Source of the DNA: Asanoa siamensis
Lineage (GTDB): Bacteria; Actinomycetota; Actinomycetes; Mycobacteriales; Micromonosporaceae
DNA length: 35,599 nucleotides
Assembly: GCF_016862555.1 (NCBI RefSeq)
Contig: NZ_BONE01000080.1
Span: 1-35,599 of the forward strand
Reading direction: 5' to 3'
Positions 23,578 to 31,824 of the stretch are shown here, one piece after another (position 1 is the stretch's first letter; every line of letters starts with the position of its first letter). The notes below the pieces were generated by a model. That model was not told the DNA's origin. It worked only from the letters and a program-made list of their open reading frames with translations, and made no database searches. Made by a program: the position numbers and the translations under genes.

Positions 23578-23652
23578 ACGCTGCCGCGTCCGCGGTTGTC
23601 ATACACCGAAAACCCACCAACCCGGTCACGTCCCTTTCCTAGGATCTTGCGT

Positions 23653-24603
23653 GTGGTGATCACGCTGCCGTGGGAGGTCACACCCACCCTCGCGGTCGGC
23701 CCGGGGTGCGCCGCACTCGGCGTCGGCCGGCGGGCCTGGCTGGGGGAGTTCCCGGACCCGGCGACGGCCCACGCGTCGCTGTCCGCGGCGGCCGGCGTCG
23801 CGCCGGAGGTGGTCGCGGTGGACCTGCACCCCGGCGACCCGGCCCGCCGTTGGGCGGCCCAGGCCGGCCTCCCGATCCGCGCGGTGCCACGCCACCACGC
23901 GCTGGTCGCGGCGGTCCTGGCGACGCACGCCGTCGGCCCCGACGAGCAGGTGATCGGACTCGCGCTGGACCACGGCGGCTACGGCCCCGACGGCGCCACC
24001 TGGGGCAGCGAGGTCCTGATCGCGGGCTACAAGGACGCCCGCCGCATGTCCCACCTGGACTACGTCCGCGTAGCCGGCGCGACCGCCGCCCGCCCCCACC
24101 GCCTGGCGCTGGCCCACCTCCGCCACGCGGGCATCCCCTGGGACCTGGACCTCCCCCCGGTCCGGGCGTGCTCGACCCGCGAACGCCGCACCCTGGCACA
24201 CCAGTTGGAAACGGGCTACGGCTGCGGCGCGACGGCGAGCCTCGGCCACCTGCTCGACGCCCTCGCCGCGCTGGGCCTCGAAGGGCGGGGCGTCGGCACG
24301 CCGTACCCGGCCATGGGTCTGGATCCGGGGACGCTGGTCCGCGCCGTCGTCGCCGACCTGCGGCGGGGGACGCCGACGGACGAGATCGCGGCGCGGGTCC
24401 GGGCGACGGTCGTCGCGCTCACGGCCGAGCAGGTGCGGCGCTGCGCCGACGACACCGGGCTCGACGTGGTCGCGCTGGCCGGCGACGTGTTCGACGACCC
24501 GGCGCTCACCCGCGCGACCAGGAAAACCCTGCCCGGGTTCACCGTGCTGTCCGGGAAGCCACCCCTGGTCCTGGGTCGACTGCTCTGCGCCGCGGCCGGC
24601 TGA
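23653..24603 (+). CDS. Orphan HypF C-terminal (Kae1-like) domain protein, metal ligands lost
   Basis: 316 aa. Resembles the carbamoyltransferase (Kae1-like) part of the hydrogenase maturation factor HypF: VVAVDLHPGDPARRWA, then a nucleotide-binding segment D106-HGGYGPDGATWGSE120, then RPHRLALAHLRHAGIPW. The acylphosphatase, zinc-finger and YrdC domains are missing. The expected metal motif HHHAH reads R80-H-H-A-L84, and the C-terminal Asp of the DGGxxLGQ motif is replaced by K302 (GKPPLVLGR), so all three expected ligands are gone. GTG 23653 appears leaderless (TAGGAT seven bases upstream). No hydrogenase genes are nearby. A retained fold with a changed job is the best reading. Confidence 0.72.
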   Translation: MVITLPWEVTPTLAVGPGCAALGVGRRAWLGEFPDPATAHASLSAAAGVAPEVVAVDLHPGDPARRWAAQAGLPIRAVPRHHALVAAVLATHAVGPDEQVIGLALDHGGYGPDGATWGSEVLIAGYKDARRMSHLDYVRVAGATAARPHRLALAHLRHAGIPWDLDLPPVRACSTRERRTLAHQLETGYGCGATASLGHLLDALAALGLEGRGVGTPYPAMGLDPGTLVRAVVADLRRGTPTDEIAARVRATVVALTAEQVRRCADDTGLDVVALAGDVFDDPALTRATRKTLPGFTVLSGKPPLVLGRLLCAAAG

Positions 24604-24604
24604 C

Positions 24605-25849
24605 TCACATCTCGTACTGCTCGGCCAGTTCGTTCCGCAACGTCTCCGCGTACGGCGCGAGCTCGCGCACGATCGTGGCCCACTCCGCGTCACCGACCGT
24701 CACGGCCGGGGGCGTGTCCGGCAGCGTAGAGACGAACTCGTGCCGGCGGCCCGTCGACGGGTGGCTGCTGAACAGCGATGCCTCGGTACGGATGGTGAGC
24801 TGGCGCAGCACATCGACGCGCAGGTCGTTGCGGGCCCGGTTCTGGGCGACACGGGCGCGCCACTCGGCCATCGCGAAGCCCTTGCGGGCCACGCCGCTGA
24901 TCGCGCCGTGGAACAGCGGCAGGGCGGCGGTCGCGTCGAACAGGCTCAGTGTCGCCTCGCGCCCGGCGACTTTCACGGCGAGCAGGTCGGCCTGTTGCTC
25001 GGCGCGCCGATCGTCGCGGGCGGCCGCGACGTGGATCGCCGCGTGTACGGCGAACGACAGCCACGAGAGCAGGCCGGTGATCAGCCGCCACAGCTCGTAG
25101 ACGATCAGGTAGAGCCCGAGCAGGTCACGTTCCGCACCGGATACCCGGCTGGGCCGCAGGCCGCCGGCGATGTGACCGAAGGTGACGCGGGCCGGCCGGG
25201 TCAGCATCCGGCGGCGGGAGTCCCGGTTCTTGAAGTGGCCCAGCTCGTGACCGAGCAGCGCGACCAGTTCGCCGGACTCGACACTGGCCACCAACGGGAT
25301 CCCGAGCGTCAGGATGCGGCGCTGCCGAAGGCCCGCGACCGTCGTCCACGCTCCCCACAGGTGGGGGTCGACCGCGACGATGTCGGGGCGCGGGCTGCCG
25401 GTCGCGACCGCGACGCGGTCGATCAGCGCGTGCAGCGCGGGCGCGCGATCCGCGCCGAGCGGGTAGCGGCCACCGAGGATCTTCTTGACCCGCCCGAGCC
25501 GAGGGCGCACGAGGTACGCGACCAGAAGGAGCGGCAGCCCGAGCGCGACGGGACCTGCGAACAGCAACCAGACCGCCGCCACGAGCGCGGTCGCCGGCAC
25601 CGCGACCAGCACGACGGAGATCGCCACCAACAGCACGAGGACGCGGGTACGCACGGGTGCGCCGGCGGCCAACAGCTTGTCGGCCCGGAAGCCGGCGCGG
25701 TGGTCTCGTGTCCGGATCTGCCGCCAGAACCAGGTCGACCGCTCGATCGGCGCGAGCGTGTCGAGGTTCCACTCACAGCGTGGGCACCACGAGGGCTGGT
25801 CCTCCTCGACCGCCAACGGCACCGCGCAACTCGGACAGGTATCGGTCAC
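24605..25849 (-). CDS. M48-family membrane zinc metalloprotease with zinc ribbon
   Basis: 414 aa. A zinc ribbon opens the protein (C5-x2-C8 and C22-x2-C25). Two membrane segments follow (about 68-110). The M48 catalytic domain then carries H201-E-L-G-H205 and the third ligand E284 (RRAEQQAD). A hydrophobic stretch lies between them (about 245-275). Such proteases degrade misfolded membrane proteins, as HtpX does, with the active site in the cytoplasm. GTG 25849 has a well-formed promoter directly upstream and no ribosome binding site. The gene ends one base from the convergent HypF-like gene. The N-terminal ribbon is an actinobacterial elaboration; its role is unknown. Confidence 0.9.
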   Translation of the reverse strand: MTDTCPSCAVPLAVEEDQPSWCPRCEWNLDTLAPIERSTWFWRQIRTRDHRAGFRADKLLAAGAPVRTRVLVLLVAISVVLVAVPATALVAAVWLLFAGPVALGLPLLLVAYLVRPRLGRVKKILGGRYPLGADRAPALHALIDRVAVATGSPRPDIVAVDPHLWGAWTTVAGLRQRRILTLGIPLVASVESGELVALLGHELGHFKNRDSRRRMLTRPARVTFGHIAGGLRPSRVSGAERDLLGLYLIVYELWRLITGLLSWLSFAVHAAIHVAAARDDRRAEQQADLLAVKVAGREATLSLFDATAALPLFHGAISGVARKGFAMAEWRARVAQNRARNDLRVDVLRQLTIRTEASLFSSHPSTGRRHEFVSTLPDTPPAVTVGDAEWATIVRELAPYAETLRNELAEQYEM

Positions 25850-25855
25850 CGGCGA

Positions 25856-25884
25856 ATTGTGGGGTGTAGTTGATCATAGGTCAA
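25856..25884 (-). promoter_or_regulatory. Leaderless promoter of the M48 protease gene
   Basis: TTGACC (25884-25879) and CACAAT (25861-25856) are separated by exactly 17 bases, and the GTG start follows six bases later. The -35 box lies within the last codons of the upstream MFS gene. GTTGA at 25869-25873 and TCAAC at 25881-25885 form an inverted repeat over the -35 region, a possible operator. Confidence 0.65.
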
Positions 25885-27133
25885 CCGCCTGTCCGGCTTC
25901 GACCGCCGCGGGCGTCGGGGGCTGGATCGTCGCCCTGCGCAGCGGCGAGCCGAGCGTCGCCAGCAACGCCGTGCCGACCAGGCAGGTCAGCCCGCCGATG
26001 ACCAGGGCCGTGGCGCCCGAGGTCGCCGACGCCAGCAGGCCCGCGCGGAGGTTGCCCAGTTCCGGGCCCGCCACCCCCACCACGTGTTCCAACGCCGCCA
26101 CCCTGCCTTGAAAAGCGTCCGGTGTGGACGACTGCACCACCGTCCCCCTGGCCACCACCGCCCACGTGTCGGCCGCCCCCGCCACCGCCAGGCAGGCCAG
26201 CGCCGCCGGCAGAGTCGGGGCCAGGCCCGTGAACGCGAGGGCCGCGCCCCAGACCGCCCCGCAGGCAAGCAGGACCAGGCCCGGGCGGCCCGCGCGCGTC
26301 GAGAGTCCGGAAAGGACCGACGCCACCGCGCCGCCCACGCCCAGGGCCGTCAAGAACAAACCCAGGGTCGCCGGCGAGCCGCCGAACTTCTCCGAGTTCA
26401 CCACCGGGAACAGGGCCACCGGCATCGCCAGCAGGGTGGCGCAGAGGTCTGCCAGCAGGGCGCCCGCCACCGGGCGGGTGCGGACCGCGAAGAGCAGGCC
26501 GGCGCCCACCGCGCGTAGGCCCGCCCCGCCTCCCGACGAACCCGTCACCCGCGGCAGGCCCGCGATGCCGATCAGCGCCGCCCCGAACGACGCCGCGTCG
26601 ACCACGAAGCAGACCGGCGTGCCCGCCAGCGCCACCACCACACCCGCCGCCGCGGGACCCAGCAGCATGGCGAGCTGGAACGACAGGTGGTTCAGCGCGA
26701 GGCCCGCCGCCAGCCGCGGTGCGGGGAGCAGCACCGGTACGAACGCCCGCAGCGCCGGGTAGGCCAGCGCCGACAACCCCGAGTGGGCCGCGGCCAGCGC
26801 CAGCATCACCCCGACCGGGCTCGCGGTCACCGCCGTCACCGCCATCAGCAGGCTTGTCGCCAGCAGGCCCCAGGTCGCGCCCGCGGCCAGCCGGCGGCGG
26901 TCGACGTGGTCCACGAACGCGCTGCCCACCAGCGCGACCGTGATCAGCGGCACCGCGGTGACCAGGCCCAGCAGGCCGACCAGCGCCGGGTCGTGGGTGC
27001 GGTCCCAGACGAAGAAGACGACGGCGAACCCGCCGAACTGCCCACCGAAACCCGACAGCGTCGTGCCGATCCAGAGCCGGCGGAACGCGCGATGGTCGCG
27101 CAGCGGGCGCAGGTCGAGGAGCGCGCCCCTCAT
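25874..27133 (-). CDS. MFS drug exporter-like transporter
   Basis: 419 aa, about twelve membrane helices, of the enterobactin-exporter-like branch of the major facilitator superfamily. Markers include the opening FRRLWIGTTLSGFGGQ, the loop DHVDRRRLAAG after the second helix region, and ALAYPALRAFVPVLLP followed by LAAGLALNHLSFQLAMLLGPAAAGVV. Probably exports a toxic compound using the proton gradient. Its ATG (27133) overlaps the MarR stop codon (ATGA), so it is translationally coupled to the regulator gene. Expression should follow the MarR-controlled promoter at 27608-27637. The substrate is unknown. Confidence 0.9.
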   Translation of the reverse strand: MRGALLDLRPLRDHRAFRRLWIGTTLSGFGGQFGGFAVVFFVWDRTHDPALVGLLGLVTAVPLITVALVGSAFVDHVDRRRLAAGATWGLLATSLLMAVTAVTASPVGVMLALAAAHSGLSALAYPALRAFVPVLLPAPRLAAGLALNHLSFQLAMLLGPAAAGVVVALAGTPVCFVVDAASFGAALIGIAGLPRVTGSSGGGAGLRAVGAGLLFAVRTRPVAGALLADLCATLLAMPVALFPVVNSEKFGGSPATLGLFLTALGVGGAVASVLSGLSTRAGRPGLVLLACGAVWGAALAFTGLAPTLPAALACLAVAGAADTWAVVARGTVVQSSTPDAFQGRVAALEHVVGVAGPELGNLRAGLLASATSGATALVIGGLTCLVGTALLATLGSPLRRATIQPPTPAAVEAGQAVDL

Positions 27134-27600
27134 AGGGAGAAGTTGGCGCGCAGCCGCTCCGCGAACGACCGCCGTTCGAGCGCCCGGCGGATGTCCGCGA
27201 CCACCGTCGTCAGCGCGTACGGCAGCTCCGCCTCCAACTCCCGCAGCGACGTCTCGGTCGCGCGCCACTCCGCGACCAGGAACGGCACCACCTCGAGCCC
27301 TCGCGGGGACAGCCGGATCCGCCGCGTCCGGCCGTCCACGTTGTCGGCGTCGACGACCAGCCCCGCCCGCCGCATCGCCGAGACCGTCTGGCTCATCGCC
27401 GAGTGCGTGACCGCGATCCGGTCGGCGAGCTGCTGGATCGTCAGCGGCTCGTGCCGGGAGAGCTGGATGATCGGCCCCACGTACCGGGTCCGCACGTCGT
27501 CGATGCCCGCCTCCGCGTAGAGGCCGGCGATGTCGCGGTCCATGCCGTGCAGCAGGGCCCAGACCGGACCCCAGTGACTGCTGTCGAGGAGATCTGCCAC
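27130..27600 (-). CDS. MarR-family transcriptional regulator
   Basis: 156 aa winged-helix repressor. The recognition region is LTIQQLADRIAVTHSAMSQTVSAMRRAGLVVDADNVDGRTRRIRLS (about residues 53-100), flanked by dimerisation helices. GTG 27600 appears leaderless, seven bases from a -10 box, with a consensus -35 TTGACA further up. The 22-bp palindrome at 27613-27634 between these boxes is the probable autoregulatory operator. It is first in an operon with the MFS exporter. By analogy with other MarR systems, a small aromatic or phenolic compound may release it; this is not shown by sequence. Confidence 0.92.
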   Translation of the reverse strand: MADLLDSSHWGPVWALLHGMDRDIAGLYAEAGIDDVRTRYVGPIIQLSRHEPLTIQQLADRIAVTHSAMSQTVSAMRRAGLVVDADNVDGRTRRIRLSPRGLEVVPFLVAEWRATETSLRELEAELPYALTTVVADIRRALERRSFAERLRANFSL

Positions 27601-27607
27601 GCGTACG

Positions 27608-27646
27608 ATGTAACAGCACTTATATAAGCACTGTCAAACGTATTCT
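27608..27646. promoter_or_regulatory. Divergent MarR / arfB promoters with shared palindromic operator
   Basis: Minus strand: TTGACA (27637-27632), 18 bases, TTACAT (27613-27608), then seven bases to the MarR GTG. Plus strand: TATTCT (27641-27646), then six bases to the arfB ATG. Between them lies a 22-bp near-palindrome (27613-27634) built on ACAG...CTGT around a perfect CTTATATAAG core, with 18 of 22 bases symmetric. It covers the minus-strand spacer and the region where the plus-strand -35 would be, so one repressor could silence both directions. Confidence 0.7.
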
Positions 27647-27652
27647 GGCGGC

Positions 27653-28078
27653 ATGGCGCCGTTGATCATCCGTCCGGGAGTCGAGATTCCCGAGGCCGAG
27701 CTCCGCTGGCGGTTCTCCCGCTCGTCGGGCCCCGGCGGCCAGGGCGTCAACACCGCCGACTCCCGCGTCGAGCTGAGCTGGGATCTCGAGCAGACCACCG
27801 CGCTCGGGCCGCACCTCAAGGACCGGGCCCGGGTGCGACTGGCGAACCGGCTGGTCGGCGGCGTCCTCACCATCGCCGCCTCGGAGCACCGGGCCCAGTT
27901 GCGCAATAGGGAGGCAGCGCTGGCGCGACTGGCGGCGTTCGTCCGCGAGGCCATCGAGCCACCGCCGCCACCACGGCGCGCGACCAAGCCGTCACGCGGC
28001 GCCAAGGAACGCCGGATCGCCGAGAAGAAGCGGCGCGGCGAGGTCAAGCGCCTCCGGCGACCGGACGGGCGCGACTGA
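27653..28078 (+). CDS. arfB: Alternative ribosome-rescue peptidyl-tRNA hydrolase ArfB
   Basis: 141 aa. Release-factor-like domain with the catalytic GGQ motif at residues 28-30 (SSGPGGQGVN), followed by the strand motif SRVELSWDLE and ending in a long basic tail (GAKERRIAEKKRRGEVKRLRRP) that enters the mRNA channel of stalled ribosomes. It frees ribosomes stalled without a stop codon by hydrolysing the peptidyl-tRNA. The ATG at 27653 appears leaderless (TATTCT six bases upstream). It is divergent from the MarR/MFS operon, sharing its operator region, so it might respond to the same signal. Confidence 0.94.
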   Translation: MAPLIIRPGVEIPEAELRWRFSRSSGPGGQGVNTADSRVELSWDLEQTTALGPHLKDRARVRLANRLVGGVLTIAASEHRAQLRNREAALARLAAFVREAIEPPPPPRRATKPSRGAKERRIAEKKRRGEVKRLRRPDGRD

Positions 28079-28103
28079 CGCGAACCCGTGGCACGATCGG
28101 CGG

Positions 28104-29156
28104 ATGAACGAGAGCGTGCGCGCGGTCGAGGGTGACCGCTGGGTGGTCGTCGGCCTCGACAACGGCGGCAACGCCAACAACGCGACCGTGCTCGACTCGG
28201 CCGGCACGTTCCTGGTCGAGGGCCTGCTGGAGAGCCCCAGCCGGGTCAAGGAAGGGCCGGCCGTCGCGGTCGAGGCGCTCAGCGAGGCGTTCGACAACGT
28301 GCTGGTCCAGACCGGGGTGCCGCGCGCGGCCGTACGCTCCGTGGGGCTGGACACCCCGGGCCCGGCCAGCGCCACCGGCGTCATCTCGGCGAAGGGCTCG
28401 ACCAACTTCGTCGACCCGGCGTGGCGCGGCTTCGACGTCCGCACCGCGCTGGAGGAGCGGATCGGCTTCCCGGTCGTCTACAACAACGACGGCAACGCCG
28501 CCGCCCTGTACGCGCACCACGTCCACTTCGGACTCATGGGGCCCAGCCGCTCGTCGGTGTCGGCCATCGTCGGCACCGGGCTCGGCGGCGGGGTGATCGA
28601 GTCCGGGCGGATCGTCTCCGGCGCCGCCGGCATGGCCGGTGAGCTGGGCCACGTGCACATCCCGATGCGCGGCCTGCTCGACGACGACCAGCCGATCCCC
28701 GACTGCAACTGCGGCTTCGACGGTGACGCCGAGAGCGTCGCCTCGCTGACCGGCATCGAGCGCAACCTCCTGCCGTACTGGCTCGCCAAGAATCCCGACC
28801 ACCCGCTGCACCGGGAGACCGACCCGGCCACGGCGGCCAAGCTCGTCCGCGGGCTCGGCGAGGCCGGCGACCCGCTCGCGCGGAAGATCTTCGCCCAGCA
28901 GGCCGCCGCGATCGGCCGCCTGTTCACGATCGCCGCCAACTTCACCGACCCCGACGCGTACTTCGTCGGCGGTGGCGTCGTCCAGGCCTCCGCGGCGTTC
29001 GGCCAGTGGTTCCTGGAGCAGGTCGAGCGGAACACCCGACTGCGCGACGAGCAGCGGCAGGTGGCGACGTTCGCCCTCGTACCCGATCTCGACATGGCCG
29101 GTGCCCGCGGCGCCGCCCTCGCCGCCCGCCAGTCGGTGCCCCGCGGGACGACGTAG
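28104..29156 (+). CDS. ROK-family sugar kinase-like protein, degenerate zinc site
   Basis: 350 aa, actin-like ATPase fold. Seen motifs: phosphate-1-like VGLDNGGNANNATVLDSAG, catalytic region YNNDGNAAALYAHH, and GTGLGGGVIESGRIVSGAAGMAGELGHVHIP. The ROK zinc motif CxCGxxGCxE reads CNCGFDGDAES here, with the third cysteine replaced by aspartate, so zinc binding may be weakened. There is no N-terminal HTH, which favours a kinase over a ROK repressor. ATG 28104 appears leaderless (CACGAT six bases upstream). It would phosphorylate a hexose or related sugar in the cytoplasm; the substrate cannot be told. Confidence 0.85.
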   Translation: MNESVRAVEGDRWVVVGLDNGGNANNATVLDSAGTFLVEGLLESPSRVKEGPAVAVEALSEAFDNVLVQTGVPRAAVRSVGLDTPGPASATGVISAKGSTNFVDPAWRGFDVRTALEERIGFPVVYNNDGNAAALYAHHVHFGLMGPSRSSVSAIVGTGLGGGVIESGRIVSGAAGMAGELGHVHIPMRGLLDDDQPIPDCNCGFDGDAESVASLTGIERNLLPYWLAKNPDHPLHRETDPATAAKLVRGLGEAGDPLARKIFAQQAAAIGRLFTIAANFTDPDAYFVGGGVVQASAAFGQWFLEQVERNTRLRDEQRQVATFALVPDLDMAGARGAALAARQSVPRGTT

Positions 29157-29196
29157 GACGGACGTATCACCGCCGGGGCGGGCGCCTCCGCAGGGC

Positions 29197-30471
29197 ATGG
29201 ACCTCATCACCCTCGCCCTGGTCGCCGCCGTCGTGCTGGCGGTCGTGCTGTTGACCCGGCGCCATAAGCGCAGGCGGCCGAGCCCCGAGACGCCGACGCC
29301 CGGCGGCGACGCGGCCGTCCCCACGTTCCGCGTCGTCACCCTCGGCCCCCGCGGCTCGGGCAAGACGCTCCTGCTCGCCAGCATGTACCACCAGATGCAG
29401 ACCTGGGGTGGCCGGGGCTTCTTCCTCGCCGCGCCGCGGGAGCAGGTCGCCCTGCTCAACCACTGGTTCACCGAGGTCGAGGACCCGGGCCGGGACTGGC
29501 CGGCCGGGACCGTCACCGCCGACACCCGCGAGTTCACCTTCGACGTGCGCACCCGCGGCCGCTCGGGCGCGCTGCACACGGTGTTCCGGCTCAGCTACCT
29601 CGACTACGCCGGCGCGCTGCTCACCCAGCCGCCCGAGCCCGGCTCGACGCTGTGGAAGGACCTCGACGACCGGATCGAGCAGGCCGACGCGCTGATCGCC
29701 GTCATCGACGGGCATCGCGTGCGGCAGTGGCTGGACGGGCGCCGCGAGGGGCAGATGGGTCTCCAGCACGCGCTGACCGCGATGATCAGCCGGATGTTGG
29801 TGGTGGAGAAGCCGATCACGTTCTGCATCACCAAGTACGACCTGCTGCGCGACATCGACGCCGACGAGGACGGGCGGCTGCGTACCGTGCGCAAGCTGCT
29901 GATGACCAACCAGGGCTTCCGCGACCTCGTCAACGAGCACGCCGGGCGCCGCGTCGTGCGGCTCGTGCCGGTCTCGGCGGTCGGCCCGGCGTTCGCGGAG
30001 CTCGACGAGTCCGGCGCGATGACGAAGCTGCCCGACGGCCTGCTCGAACCCACCAATGTGGACGTGCCCCTGGCCGCCGTCGTGCCCGACGTCTTCGAGC
30101 AGATCATGCTCCGGCTCGACCAGGCCAAGCTGGCGGCCGAGTTCGACCGGCTGCGCCGGCAGACGCGGCGTTCGCCCGGCGAGGCGTTCGCCGACCTCGG
30201 TGCGACGTTGATCCGGTCGACCAACCGGGTGATCGGCGCGCTCAACCCGCTCTACGCCTCACTCGTGGGGCTCGCCGCCGCCGACCTGGTCCGGCGCCAG
30301 GAGGAGAACGCGGCCACGCACGACGCGTACGTGACGCGGCTGCTCGACGAGGCCGAGGCGCACCTCGAGGACTTCCAACTCGCCCAGCGCAAGGTGATCC
30401 GCGAGTTCCGCAGCCGGGTCGACGTGCTGGAGGGCCGGCTGTCCAGCTCCCGCCTGGGCGGCACGCCGTGA
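29197..30471 (+). CDS. Membrane-anchored TRAFAC-type GTPase
   Basis: 424 aa. One N-terminal membrane helix (about 3-20) is followed by a basic stop-transfer stretch (TRRHKRRRPS). The GTPase domain shows a P-loop G50-PRGSGKT57, a switch II-like D136-Y-A-G139, and a base-recognition T212-K-Y-D215 (NKxD-like). The region after about residue 300 is helical and charged (DRLRRQTRRS, EEAEAHLEDFQLAQRKVIREFRSRVDVLEG), ending as a probable coiled coil. It resembles GTPases proposed for NTP-dependent conflict systems of multicellular bacteria (double-GTPase and GTPase-associated-protein loci); that link is from memory and not certain. The stop overlaps the next start by four bases (GTGA), so the two products are made together. 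The ATG at 29197 lacks a clear ribosome binding site. Confidence 0.78.
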   Translation: MDLITLALVAAVVLAVVLLTRRHKRRRPSPETPTPGGDAAVPTFRVVTLGPRGSGKTLLLASMYHQMQTWGGRGFFLAAPREQVALLNHWFTEVEDPGRDWPAGTVTADTREFTFDVRTRGRSGALHTVFRLSYLDYAGALLTQPPEPGSTLWKDLDDRIEQADALIAVIDGHRVRQWLDGRREGQMGLQHALTAMISRMLVVEKPITFCITKYDLLRDIDADEDGRLRTVRKLLMTNQGFRDLVNEHAGRRVVRLVPVSAVGPAFAELDESGAMTKLPDGLLEPTNVDVPLAAVVPDVFEQIMLRLDQAKLAAEFDRLRRQTRRSPGEAFADLGATLIRSTNRVIGALNPLYASLVGLAAADLVRRQEENAATHDAYVTRLLDEAEAHLEDFQLAQRKVIREFRSRVDVLEGRLSSSRLGGTP

Positions 30472-31088
30472 CGCGGGCGTGGCCGATCGCGGTCGCGGCG
30501 GGCCGGCGCCGCGACTACAGCACGGTGCTCACCCCCGAGATCATCAGCACGGAGTACGGCGTGCTGGCCGAGTCGCTGAGCCCGGGCCCCGTCGGCGGCG
30601 CCCCCCGGGTGCGGGCGGTGACCACGGCCAGCGGCGTGCGGCTCACGGTCGCCTACCGCACCCACGCGCTGACCGCGGTCCGCGACCAGCAGGGCCGCCC
30701 CCTGCTGATGATGTACGGCCTCGCGCGCACCGGCACCACCACCTCGCCACCGTCGGACGCCGACCTGGACCGCGCCTGGGATCCCGCGATCGCCGCGTAC
30801 GAGCGGTTCCTGGCGGGGGAGGAGGCCTTCGCGGCGCTCCCGTCGCGGGCCGTCCCGACCGACTGGCCGGGCGGGGGCACGGTGTCGCCGGCACCCGAGC
30901 GACCCGGCCTGCGGACCGGCATCGCGGCCCTGACGGCCGCCGTCGTGGTCGTCCTCGTCGGCTGGTTCCTCCTGCGGCCGGGCGACGACCCGCGACCGTG
31001 TCTTGCCCGGACCACCGCCACCGTCGACGCGACGGCACCGACCTGCACACCGACCACACTGGACCCCAGCCCGCCGGCGGTGCGATGA
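30468..31088 (+). CDS. Membrane partner of the GTPase, unknown function
   Basis: 206 aa, translationally coupled to the GTPase gene (GTGA overlap). The N-terminal soluble part (1-110) begins RAWPIAVAAGRRRDYSTVLTPEIIS and contains VRLTVAYRTHALTAVRDQQGRPLLMMYGLART, with predicted beta strands. An acidic helix region follows (about 105-130), then a linker, one membrane helix (about 149-167, ALTAAVVVVLVGWFLL) and a short threonine-rich tail with two cysteines (CLARTTATVDATAPTC). With its N-terminus inside, the tail would face outward and could form a disulfide. The N-terminal part loosely recalls the N-domains of GTPase-associated proteins. I cannot assign a family with confidence. Confidence 0.7.
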   Translation: MTRAWPIAVAAGRRRDYSTVLTPEIISTEYGVLAESLSPGPVGGAPRVRAVTTASGVRLTVAYRTHALTAVRDQQGRPLLMMYGLARTGTTTSPPSDADLDRAWDPAIAAYERFLAGEEAFAALPSRAVPTDWPGGGTVSPAPERPGLRTGIAALTAAVVVVLVGWFLLRPGDDPRPCLARTTATVDATAPTCTPTTLDPSPPAVR

Positions 31089-31095
31089 TCGCCCG

Positions 31096-31824
31096 ATGAT
31101 CAGCGTCGAAGAACGCGGTGCCGTGTCGGTCGTCCGGATCGCCAACGGCCCGGTCAACGTGCTCGACCTGGAGACGCTGCGGGAGCTGACGTCGACCCTC
31201 GCCGGGCTCTCCGGGGCGCCCGCGCTGGTGCTCACCGGCGAGGGCCGGGCGTTCTCCGCCGGCGTCGACCTCAAGCGCCTGGTCGAGGGCGGCGAGGCGT
31301 ACACCCGGGAGTTCCTCCTGGCCCTCGGCGGCGTGTTCCAGGCGGTGTTCGACCATCCCCGCCCGATCGTGGCCGCCGTCAACGGGCACGCGATCGCCGG
31401 CGGGTGCGTGATCGCGGCGGGCTGCGACTACCGGTTCATGTCGGCCGGCACGATCGGCGTGACCGAGTTGCTGGTCGGCGTGCCGTTCCCGGGCGTGGCA
31501 CTGGAGGCGATCCGGTTCGTCGCCGGCGCGCGCACCGCCTCGCTCGTGCTCACCGGGCGGACCCTGAAGCCCGCCGAGGCCCAGGCGGTCGGGCTCGTCG
31601 ACGAGGTGGTCGAGCCCGACGCGCTCCTCGCCGCCGCCCTGGCCCGGGCCGAGGCGTTCGCGGCGATCCCGGCCGCCAGCTTCACGATGACCAAGGTCGC
31701 GCTGCGGGCCGACGCGAAGCGGCTGATGGGCGACGGCGACGTCGACGAGATCATCGAAGCCTGGACGAGCCCGCCGGTACGCGCGGCGATCGAGACCTAC
31801 CTGAGCAACCTCAAGCGGGCCTAG
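31096..31824 (+). CDS. Enoyl-CoA hydratase/isomerase family protein
   Basis: 242 aa crotonase-fold protein. The oxyanion-hole segments are LVLTGEGRAFSAGVDLKRL and AAVNGHAIAGGCVIAAGCDYRFM; VTELLVGVPFPGVALEAIRFVAG follows, as in the family. The usual catalytic glutamates of enoyl-CoA hydratase are not clearly both present, so isomerase or another crotonase activity is possible. ATG 31096 appears leaderless (GATGAT six bases upstream). It starts seven bases after the GTPase partner gene and could be read from the same mRNA, although the function looks unrelated. Its stop codon overlaps that of the convergent polymerase gene in the shared sequence CTAG (31821-31824). Confidence 0.88.
   Translation: MISVEERGAVSVVRIANGPVNVLDLETLRELTSTLAGLSGAPALVLTGEGRAFSAGVDLKRLVEGGEAYTREFLLALGGVFQAVFDHPRPIVAAVNGHAIAGGCVIAAGCDYRFMSAGTIGVTELLVGVPFPGVALEAIRFVAGARTASLVLTGRTLKPAEAQAVGLVDEVVEPDALLAAALARAEAFAAIPAASFTMTKVALRADAKRLMGDGDVDEIIEAWTSPPVRAAIETYLSNLKRA

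Noticed and set aside
28104-29156. ROK-family repressor
   Set aside because: There is no N-terminal winged helix; the length and motifs fit a kinase-like ROK protein.
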